Shown: positions 54,901 through 64,000 of the stretch, piece after piece
Layout: each line of letters begins with the position of its first letter
Numbering within the stretch: position 1 is the stretch's first letter
DNA from: Psococerastis gibbosa
Taxonomy: Eukaryota > Arthropoda > Insecta > Psocodea > Psocidae
Length of the DNA: 64,000 nucleotides
Direction: 5' to 3'
NCBI GenBank assembly: GCA_963971405.1
Contig: OZ020485.1
Span: 10,540,001 to 10,604,000, forward strand
Position numbers and translations under genes: made by a program
The notes under the pieces: generated by a model
What the model saw: only the letters and a program-made list of their open reading frames with translations
Databases searched by the model: none
What the model was told of the DNA's origin: nothing

Positions 54901-57900
54901 ACTCCTATAACAACTGATTGATAGCTTAACCGTTATATTTATTCAGATGGAGGTGACCTTTTGAAAAAATACGAAGACTTGAAGCTAATAAGGCAGGAAA
55001 TGGGCTCCAGTGAACTGAGCAGGAAAAAACAGGAAGATTTGTTGAGTACTGAAACCACGAAAAACGAAAGACTGTTTGGGAAAGTGCAAGCAATTAAAGA
55101 AAAAACTGCTCTTTGTGAAAAAGTATGTTGTATTAAATAGTTATCTGGAACTTAAGCTAATTTACTTTTAAAATATTCATAGTAACATAAAAAAAGTATT
55201 GTGTTTATGTACCTATATTTTGTGTAACTACCATCTCCTCTTAATTAATTACACATAGATTTTTGTTAGCTCAAGCGTAGGCTAGTGTCAACCTGCTAAG
55301 TTTCATGCCGATATTTTTTAAGTAAATCAATATTTTGTAGTTAGCAATTGAGTTCCCAAATATGGATCGACGTTTTTGTATGCAGGTTACGCTGTTGTCC
55401 CAAAAGAAGGCTTGGTTAGCTTACCATGAAGCTATTGCGAAGAAGAAAGACATAGATCATGACTTGAAATTGGCGCAAAAAAATCTAGAAAACAAGAGTA
55501 AAGAGTTGGACGTGGTGGCCAGAGAGATAAAGACAATTGAAGATTTCAGTAGAGACCAACAGGAAGCTTGTACTCTCGCTGTAAGTTTCCAACATTTTCG
55601 ATACACGAGTATTATTTCATTTTTATTTTATTTCAAAATTAAATTATACTCGCAAGTTGGGCCAGCCAGCATATCAGCATCTTTTATGCCACATCGTGCA
55701 TCGTCAACTGTATAGAAGACAGTTAAGGGGTGAGTATGGTTGAGAAACCTGCGGCAGAAGTTTGGCAAGAGCACGAGCCAAGAGATGGCTTGATGATAAA
55801 AATTGTGGCTGTAGCATGAAGACTATTGTCATGCGCCTTTGTCCTCGTGCGCTCATGGTTAGTTCTGTTGTTAAATCTCGTGGAATCAGTATGATGATAA
55901 CAATGTCATTTTAAGTGTACCATTGTCAAATCGAATTTTTCCGTAGATACACATATAATACATAGATTCTTTTTGGTGAGTGGTCACAACCAGATTTCCT
56001 TTGCCTGCTTCTCAGAGATCTGTGATAACTTTGCAATGGCTTGAAAGAGAGGTCTTTTAATTTTTTGTTCTATTTCAGAGGCGTGACGAAACCGCTAAAC
56101 GAGCTGCTGTGGAAGACCGGCTGGAGCGTCTTCGGCGCAGAGTAGACACCTTGACAGACTTAAAATCACAACTCAGTACAATGATTCAGGAGGAGAAAAA
56201 TAAAAAGAAAGATCTTCGTCGCTTGCAAGCTAATGTGGAAAAACTTAACAACGATTTACAGGCTAACGAGGGCGCTAATTGTAAGTGGATGCTTAATGTA
56301 ACCCTGGGTCGAAATTTTGGGATTTAATTTTCGCATAATATAAGATAGTGTAGCAAGGTAAATAATACATAATAGATCTCACTATAAGCTAAGTATGGCC
56401 GACAGTGGGCAAAACGGGCATTAGTCAAATCGCCGCAGAAGTAATGTGACTCGGTTGGAAATTTTCTTCTACTTATGCTTGTTTGGCAATATTGGGGTTA
56501 TGGCGAGAATTTCCCGCTTGCACTGGGTCACCACCGCGGAATCGTTGCTTGACTGAGCTTTGCATGGCCATCTTATTGGCCTGGCAGCAACCATAGCCAG
56601 GTCCTAAATTAGTATCACGTTTGGTTGATTTTTAATGCAAGAAATTTTTTGTTGGGTATAGACTCCTCTTTGAGATACAATCCGAGGGAAACCCTAAAAA
56701 GTGCTCAAAATAAAACATCTCATATCGTACAATTAAAGGACTCTCCTCTGATTGGAGAAACTATGATGGCTATAATTGCTTATTTTATTTCCCCAAAAAA
56801 TGCAAAATTATTTCGTTTGTTTAATTGAATTGAATTTAGACAAACAGATAGGAAGATTTTCCTGATCTTCATTGACTAGCATGATAAAATAGGCCCAATG
56901 CATTCATTTCAGTGGAGGAAATTCAAGAGGAAGAACAGCGATTGCAACAGCAACAGCGCGATTGCCATGACCAGGAGACAAAATTGAGAAAAAAGTTGTA
57001 CGAGATTGAAGAGCAGCTGCGAAGTTATCAACACGAACAAAAAAGTATCGTAGCCAAGTGTCGTCTCCTTGAGAATCGTAGAGCTCAGCGATTGGAGTTT
57101 CTGAAGAAGAACGAACCTGACTCTTACAAGGCTGTGGAATGGCTTGAAGCCAATCAGAACATGTTCAGGGATAAGGTGTACAACCCGATGCTGTTAGAGG
57201 TGAGTGCAATCAATCAACTATGCTACAATAACGAATCGCAACAAAATTTCTACTTGAAGTTTTAGGGACAGATTGTCCAATTTGAAAATCTATCCATAAA
57301 ACCTGGAAAAAAACAATGAAAATAAGTATTAATAAGCTTTTTCGTGTCTAACGCTTTTCCGTGACAGAAAAAAATCCTAATCTAAACATAATCCTAGTCT
57401 ATGTAGAAGTCTCACTAAAACATAAAATTTGTTCAATTGAAAATAATTCCTATCGTGGTAACTGGGCATTGCCTAGAGCTGCCCATTTCTTCGTAAGGTA
57501 AACAGTACAATGCTATAAGTCCATAAGGAAATTCCTCAATGGATTCGAAGTGGAGTGATGGGTCGTCTTAGCATTCCCATCTCCATATCGACGGGGGTCC
57601 CGGGTTTTAGTACGGATATTTTAATTTGGAAATCGAAATAAAATGAAATAGCCCTTGATATCCAGCATAACATTTATTACATTGCATTTATAACTTTTGG
57701 TTGGACTAGACAATAATTACTCATACATTGGACACTAGCTCTCATAGGGAGCCCAAAAATCCTAGCTTACTCTTAAATGCCTATGTCTCTTTAGTTGAAT
57801 GTGTCTGATCCGAAAATGGCGAAGTACGTAGAAACAGTGATACCTTATGCTGACCTGATGGCCTTCACAGCGACTTCTGCGGATGACTTGAATTTGTTAG

Positions 57901-60900
57901 TCAAGAAGCTTCGTGAGGAAATGAAACTTAAAATAAACGTCGTCACATCCCCTATTGCTAAGTCGCAATATTCACCGCGTATTCCTTTACATAATCTCAG
58001 GTAAGCTTCGAAATTCTTGTTTGATCACAGTGGTTATGTAACTCTAGGTGAGGTGAAGATGCTGCATGCCCGTATCTTTAATATGAGAAATTTTTTTTTG
58101 TAGGATCTCTATTGCTCTTTTACAAGAAAATCACTTCACCAACAATTGCAAATTCCTTAGAAGTCAATGTTTGCAATATGGGCTAGGTATCTGTAACTTC
58201 GATAAAATAACTTTTGATTAATTTTGTTGTAAATTAATTTAAAAAAAATTCAGATTAAGATTCAGATCAATTTTGAAGTACTAATTTTCTCCTTAGCCAT
58301 GTCTTACGCTAAAGCAACTATCCCCAATGCGTCACTACTTGCCATTAAAAGCCATTTCATTTTTACTTATTTTTAAAACCTTAATGCGGTTATGGTGTAT
58401 TTCCAATCGTTCTATTTAGTATGGAGGTATGGACGTTGGCCCAAGCTGTGGAGAACAAAAACAGTGTAATTGAAATGTGGATATACTGATTGCTTAATTT
58501 GTGGATGTAACGTTATGTTAAAAAATTGTAATTTTATTTTTATGTTTTAGGGCTTGTGGATTCTTCGCATTTGTGCGGGATTTAGTTGTAGGACCAGAAG
58601 CTATCTTAGATTATTTGTGCAACACATATAATATTCATAATATCCCTATTGGAGATGCTACGACTAATAATAAATGTGACAGTGTGCCTAAAGAAGTAAC
58701 TCGATACTTTTCTGGTATGACATACTGTATGTACAGTTTTTTACTTTTACTTAACCGTTCATGTAGCAGTCTACCATCCCTTAAATTATCGGTCCTCTTT
58801 GCATAGTTTGCCCATTGCCTGGTCGGATACAAGCTGTTGAGCACAGTATGTCAGCAGCAAAACAGTGGAGAAAACCTTGATCAACATCAATGTTGACGCA
58901 ATAGTGTTTCATTGGCATAGGCCTGAGGCCTATGTCCCACGAATTTCAATGCCATGGTGTAAAAAAAAAATCAAACTTGCAAATTGTCTTTGAAGTTCCC
59001 CAGGTTCCCTGAAGTCACCTAGGCAGCACTCTTGACGTGATGGAGCAAACTGAAACTTGAAGCTTCATATGGTGCGTTATTTACGTAAACTGTTTTAAAT
59101 TTTATATTTTAAATTTTCCGCTAATGCAATGTTGTGTTTTCAGAAAAAAATGCATATACTGTGAGGTTTTCCTCATACAGTGGTGAAAGAGCTACTAGCG
59201 TTAAAGCAATCCCTGATGCCAAATACTTTTCGCAGTCAGTGGATGAGTCGGAGATACAACAACTAAAAGAGAGGTAACTTTATTTATTTTGGTATCTTCG
59301 CCTCCCTACTTCGATTATAAATATTAGTGCACATCCCCTTGCCCAATCAGTTGCTACTGAACCTCCGAGATTCAATCTTAGAAGATTAGTGTACTACACA
59401 AATGGTGACGAAAAAGCTTTGAAATTACGCTTTCAGATCGACCACGGTCGTCACCCCAGATTCTACTGTTTCATCATCGACAGATGTTTTCTGTTTCTGT
59501 TTGTATCTGAAAGTAAAATAAAGGTTAGCACAAAGTGCCATGTAACTCACGCAAATCTTGGAATTAGGGTCTCCTGATGCCACGAAATGTATCTCGCATA
59601 ACATGCTGATTCGAAAATGCAAAAAAAATTTTTTTTTTTGGTATATACACTATGTATAAATTATATAATATACTATATATTTATACTACCCTAACCAGCT
59701 CAAGTTCGGACACTTGAATTTTTGTATCACTTATTTAACAAAATATATTTTTTTTTCTTATGCTGCGACAGATTAATTTTTGTTTGACTATAATACATTA
59801 AAATATGGACCATTTGGTAGATTTTGAAGAAAATATTTTAAAATCTATGGAAGCATAACCTCAGGGATAATATTTGTTTCCACCCTTGCAAGGACTACGA
59901 AAATGATCCACTTCCTACGAGCCAGTTTTTTCGTAAAAAATTAAACTTACCGGGTCAAAAACCATCTAAAAGTAGAAAACAATTTCATTTTAGCAATAAT
60001 AGTTGAAAATTTTTTATAACAAAATGTTTTTGTGATGTGGCGAGAGGAATCGAATCGCGTTATCCGCGGATTTACGCGAATGAGTGATAACGCTATCGTA
60101 ACTTGGGAAAGGCGTACGGAAAATAGCTGCCGGCTACTCCTGGCAAAAAGCACTGTTCAAGATATTGCCTGAAAACACGAAAAAACCAGGGAAATCGTAG
60201 CTAAACCAACGGAAGGAAGTATTCGGACAGTGACGCAAGGGGAAGAAAAGGCCCTTGGACATGTGGCCTGTTGCAATACTAGTGATTCTATTAATCATAA
60301 ATGGAACCAGCTTACTGGTAAAAAATACTGCAAAGATACTTGTCGCCAAACTTTGAAGAACATAGTGTTTCAATCTTAAGCAGCTAAGAAGAAACAGGCA
60401 CTGAGTTTGCGTCAAATGAAAAAAAGAAATGTGGAAATCAATTCAAAATTTGGTCTGAAGATAATTGGCGCAGGGCTGTCGGGTCGGATAAGTCGAGATT
60501 TGAACATGGATTTCCACAAGCTCGTCTTCTTTTCATTTGACGAAAAGTCAGTGCCGATTCCTTCTTAGCAGCGTAAAATTGAAACTCCATGTTCTTCAAA
60601 GTTTGGCGACTAGTATCTTTGCAGTATTCTTCGCCAGTGAGCTGGTTCCATTTATGATTAATAGAATCACTTGTATCCGTTCTATTGCATCAGGCCACTC
60701 GTCCAAGGGCCCTTTCTTCCCCTTGCGTCACTGTCTGAATACTTCCTTCCGTAGGCTTAGCTACGATTTCTCTGGTTTTTTCGTGTTTTCAGGCAATATC
60801 TTGAACAGTGCTTTTTGCCAGGAGTAGCCGGCAGCTATTTTCCGTACGCCTTTCCCAAGTTACGAAAGCGTTATCACTAATTCGCGTAAATCCGCGGATA

Positions 60901-63224
60901 ACGCGATTCCTCTCGCCACATCCCAAAAACATTTTGTTATTGAAAATGTTTCAACTATTATTTCTAAAATGAAATTGTTTTAATTTTTTAGATGGGTTTT
61001 GACCCGGTAGGTTCAATTTTTAAGAAAAAACTAGGTCCTATGAGGTGGATCATTTTCGTAGTCCTTGCAAGGGTGGAAACAAATATTATCCCTGAGGTTA
61101 TGCTTCCATAGATTTTAAAAATATTTTCTTCAAAATCTACCAAATGGTCCATATTTTAATGTATTATAGTCAAACAAAAATTAATCTGTCGCAATTTAAG
61201 AAAAAAAAATATTTTGTAAAATAAGTGCTACAAAAATTCACGTGTCCGAACTTGAGCTGGTTAGGGTAGTAGTATTATATTATGTATATTTGGTGTACGA
61301 GGTTGGTTGGTACCAGTCCGGAAATACCAGTCTAAATTGTCTAAATTAGTATCTAACTTTTGTATTCATAGGGAGAGAGATGTATCTGCAAAGATAGGAG
61401 CACAACAAGCGGGTATTGCTCAGGTAGAGAAAGGCCAGGAGAACGTGCGCAACAAGCTGGAAGACATTCGGCGGCGCAGGCGCGAGCTCACGTCGGAACT
61501 GGAGGAGAAACAGCGAATAAAAGAAGAGCTGAAACGGGCCACTGCACAGTACGACCGTGCTAAGCAAAATATTCGATCGCCAGAAGACATTCATGCTGAG
61601 TTTGAAGCCCAGAAAAAGGTTCGTTGTTTAATTCGTGGTATTTGGAGAAATTTTCTTAATAGTGACTGAGGCCCGGTACACACCCGCGCACACACGCCCT
61701 AGTCACGAACTATTTCTGTCATTGTAGAAAATGGGTAGTTGTTAAATCAGAGTCAACTTCAGAAGAATTCAGAGTATGGCGTGACCGGTGCACGGTTGTC
61801 CTCTCGACACTCCCAACACACGTGGCTATTGACGGAAAGACATTTTTTTTTTGTAAATATTGGGAAATATATTATACAATTACAATTATAATTATACGTC
61901 AATAGTCTGTTGAGAAATTGAGTGTTTTGCACGGTAGGGTCACCAGCCCATTGGTGTATCTGAAACTATTTTGTGCAGCGGAAAATTGACTAGTTATATG
62001 GTCTATTCTGTTATTATTGTGATGCTGCAGTATTGATGAGGAGCGTTTTAGGAGGGAAGAATTAAAATAGTAATATGTGACGTTTGCAGATTTAGCTAAA
62101 ATTTCGCCTACATGTGTTTTGATACAAGCTATAAGAAATTTAACTCAATAAGTGTGTCACAATTATTAAGTTAATTCCACTACCTGTTCCCCAAAGCTCA
62201 CTGTGTACTCTGTACCTCTGCTCGTTGTTATACGAATAACATATGATATTAATAACTCCTGTGTGTAACTAATAATAATTCTTTTCATTTTAGGCTATTC
62301 GCTATTGAATTGTTCTGCTTACAGTTCACCGTTCACGTCAATTGTACGTGTTTGCGTACTGAATGTTTTAATGTTAATTTTTTCAGGCGCAATACGAAGG
62401 AATGGTGCGCGGGCTTGCTGATCTCCGGAAAGCCCATGAAACCCTCGGTACCGTGTACGAGAAGTGTTGTCGTGCGTCTCTACAGCTCAAGGCCAGCCGT
62501 GTAGGGATTGCAGCCTTAAGGGAAAAACGCACCCAGACCCAGGAAGCCGTTCGAGGGGCGCAGGTGAGCTTCAATTATTTCCTATGCTGATTCGGCTTAA
62601 CCAAAGCTTGCTAAATCTCAAGAGGGTATTAGTCTTTTCTCTTAGTCAAGAAGTACTTACTTCACTTTATCCAACGCCCGAACGTGGTAGTTCAACCATT
62701 CGTCGCCGAGCTTCCCAATAGCGGTTCACCAAGTCATCGTTCGGGTAGGTGAGAGCCGTGCAGTCCCTCAGGTGGTCTTCGTCCATTCTTCCAATGTGAC
62801 ATAGTGGACATGTGTCATCGGCGGCAAGGCCAATGCGGTGTAGGTGGGCCTGAAGGTAGTCAAGAAGTGGGAGGAACTATTTTTTTTAGATGATTCCCCC
62901 CCAAAAAGTGGATGGTCGCTGTTAATAGCCACCTATGGGGTTTCTATGAACCTTTGACCGGGTGAATGACTTAATTGCAACTGTTATTTTCCTATATAGG
63001 ATGCTGTGCGATTGGTTGATGTAAGCAGAAACGAGGCTGCTGCAAGATGCCGAGAAGCCCAGGCTGCAGCGAAAGATCTTACGGACGGTTTCGGGCCGCA
63101 GGACCGCCAGTTTAAAGCATTTCAGCTGAAATTCGACGGACTCAGCAATGACATCGGGGTTATCGAAGGGGAGCTGGACGAAGTGCAGGCCCGTGCGGAT
63201 TTTCTGGAAGACGACAATAATAAC
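51993..63224 (+). CDS. SMC5: structural maintenance of chromosomes protein 5, 5' part; 3' end off the right edge
   Basis: Thirteen exons: 51993-52060, 53709-54000, 54546-54675, 54947-55122, 55386-55580, 56079-56280, 56913-57199, 57795-58000, 58551-58714, 59144-59273, 61372-61618, 62387-62563, 63000-63224. Phases agree; 833 aa so far of an expected ~1,050-1,100. Exon 1 encodes GGQISRIYLENFM, the start of the N-terminal ATPase lobe. Walker A is GPNGTGKST at residues 41-49. VDNLCTFLPQEKMHDFAKMN is the SMC5-specific segment. Residues ~165-430 are heptad-rich coiled coil, ~440-615 the hinge (VETVIPYADLMAF, LRACGFFAFVRDL, ILDYLCNTYNIHNIPIG) and ~615-833 the returning coil. Signature and Walker B motifs lie outside the window. 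With SMC6 and Nse subunits the protein acts in recombination repair and replication-fork stability. Confidence 0.95.
52061..53708. other. SMC5 intron 1
   Basis: 1.6 kb without a recognisable gene. A piece at 53400-53570 ending in a GAAGAAGAAGAAG run resembles the end of a retroelement but shows no domain that I can name. Confidence 0.4.
54065..54200 (-). repeat. interspersed repeat R3, copy 3
   Basis: Carries the GGTCGGTCTGTGTCTGTCAG block and upstream sequence similar to 48018-48165. It is followed by a 17-G homopolymer (54217-54233) and a possible antisense LINE scrap to about 54480. Confidence 0.4.
59395..59480. repeat. decayed Penelope-type terminal repeat
   Basis: GACGAAAAAGCTTTG, TCAGATCGACCACGGTCGTC and CCAGATTCTACTG correspond, in order, to blocks in the terminal repeat at 25350-25430. 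Several substitutions; no internal element sequence. Confidence 0.5.
59689..61266. mobile_element. palindromic (snap-back) Tc1 derivative
   Basis: 1,578 bp flanked by TA (59687-59688, 61267-61268) with the same CCCTAACCAGCTCAAGTT termini as the Tc1 at 35206-36795. The whole left half (59689 to ~60440) is inverted in the right half (~60520-61266): both halves encode, on opposite strands, the same N-terminal transposase region, with CTGGCAAAAAGCACTGTTCA at about 60138 and its reverse complement near 60800. The DDE core is absent. It is equivalent to two copies of one Tc1 end joined head to head. It lies in SMC5 intron 10. Confidence 0.85.
61670..61830. mobile_element. MITE, family GGCCCGGTACACAC, partial copy
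   Basis: Begins GGCCCGGTACACACCCGCGC after TGA and shares GTCATTGTAG and AGAAGA blocks with the other members. The right terminus is not found, so it is truncated or decayed. Confidence 0.5.
62680..62870 (-). pseudogene. LINE C-terminal fragment, antisense in SMC5 intron 12
   Basis: The minus strand translates without a stop through HRIGLAADDTCPLCHIGRMD and DEDHLRDCTALTYPND. This is the CCHC knuckle (CPLC...H...C) seen at the end of many non-LTR reverse transcriptases. No upstream reverse transcriptase is present, so it is a fragment. Confidence 0.6.
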
Positions 63225-63234
63225 GTAAGTGGAA

Positions 63235-63330
63235 CCAGTAGAATCCGGGCTGATGGGCCTTGGTCGAAATGAAAGCGAACTCGGATTTTACTGGTTCTTC
63301 ATTCGACTCCGGCCGTGAAAGCCTTTGCTG
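63235..63330 (+). repeat. Penelope-type terminal repeat with hammerhead-like fold, solo
   Basis: Matches the terminal repeats of 24773-25462 through CCAGTAGAATCCGGGCTGAT, TACTGGTTCTTCA and CGTGAAAGCCTTTGC. CCAGTAGAATCC (63235-63246) pairs with GGATTTTACTGG (63283-63294), enclosing CTGATG (63250-63255), a GGCC-TT-GGTC hairpin and GAAA (63266-63269), the order of a hammerhead ribozyme core. It starts 11 bp downstream of SMC5 exon 13. Confidence 0.55.
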
Positions 63331-63739
63331 TTACATTAAGTAACGTAAGTCTCTTCATATAAATTAAGGCTGAGGTTTCAAAATATTTCATGACAACTGA
63401 CGACCGACTCCTTTATTTTGAGCATTACAAATTGCAATAATTCGCGCATTACTGAATTTCTTTTAGAGACATTGGGGAAACCATCAATCCCTAAAAATGT
63501 TCTTCAAGGTCAAATGTCCAAATTTTCCTGTTTATATTTTGTGGGGAAGGTTCATGTCATAAACTCCCTCAATGTTCCGCCTACCTTTCTTTCGACAGTC
63601 TCCATTTAATATTATAAAATAAGAAATAGAAGGTAGGAAAAAAGCTCGACTGAAAATGAGACGCATTTCTTATCACAGGCTTATGTCGCCTTATGTCCCA
63701 TAATTCTTGAGGTGTATTAATTGCGAGAAAATAAATACT

Positions 63740-63960
63740 TACTTACTTAGTTCTTGTTACTGGCTTCCAGCTACAGGTGATGCTGATGGCCAGATGTCGA
63801 TTGAACGTCCTTTTGGCCAGTCCCCAAAGATTCTTCCGTCGCAGAATTTTTTCTATTCCTCCTTCCAATGTCGTCACGAGTAAGTCCTTTTCCCTTTTTG
63901 GAATGGAGCCTTGCAGGAGAATATGCTCAAGAGTTTCTTCATCCATTCCACAGGAAAAAA
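63740..63960 (-). pseudogene. LINE C-terminal fragment, antisense
   Basis: The minus-strand frame reads MDEETLEHILLQGS (in place of the usual ...H.L..C), PKREKDLLVTTLEGGIEK and ends near 63743. This resembles the C-terminal knuckle and tail of non-LTR reverse transcriptases, with the last Cys replaced by Gly. Short and isolated, so a moderate call. Confidence 0.45.
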
Positions 63961-64000
63961 AAAAAAATAATAATGTTTTGGTTCCACTTTAGGTTATCCA

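Overview
Organism and general character. The window is AT-rich metazoan nuclear DNA: short exons with GT-AG introns and a dense mix of interspersed repeats. The four proteins read like arthropod orthologues (a three-WW-domain Nedd4, a glutamine-rich PTIP), and the repeats are also arthropod-like: Tc1 elements, TWA- and TTAA-flanked MITEs, tRNA-derived SINEs, and a Penelope-like element with a GIY-YIG tail. I read it as an arthropod, probably an insect; the sequence does not fix the species.

Layout. (1) 896-11564, minus strand: the 5' two thirds of PAXIP1/PTIP. BRCT1 and BRCT2 are followed by a long Gln-rich region; the C-terminal BRCT domains lie off the left edge. (2) 11565-12787: a 1.2 kb head-to-head intergenic region. 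(3) 12788-22839, plus strand: a complete six-exon EDC3 (LSm, FDF motif, YjeF_N). Intron 2 holds a ~4 kb long-inverted-repeat element with a LINE and a MITE nested in it. (4) 22840-26298: intergenic, with a nested MITE split by a Penelope-like fragment. (5) 26299-45540, plus strand: a complete 15-exon Nedd4 E3 ligase (C2, three WW, HECT) whose introns carry Tc1, LINE, SINE and MITE copies. (6) 45541-51992: intergenic, repeat-rich. (7) 51993-63224, plus strand: SMC5, 13 exons from the start codon through the Walker A ATPase half, first coiled coil, hinge and part of the second coiled coil; the 3' end lies off the right edge.

Exon models. I assigned junctions by hand. Every reported junction has an AG acceptor and a GT donor, and reading-frame phases agree from exon to exon in all four genes. 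Translated products are EDC3 459 aa and Nedd4 820 aa (both complete), PAXIP1 600 aa so far, and SMC5 833 aa so far.

Function. The genes are unrelated housekeeping functions: chromatin and DNA-damage signalling (PTIP), mRNA decapping (EDC3), ubiquitination of membrane proteins (Nedd4), and the SMC5/6 complex (SMC5). Nothing suggests they act as one system. The most unusual content is in the repeats: foldback MITEs whose arms differ between copies but stay self-complementary, a Tc1 derivative made of two head-to-head copies of one end, a hammerhead-like fold in Penelope-type terminal repeats, and target-site duplications that let several insertions be ordered in time.
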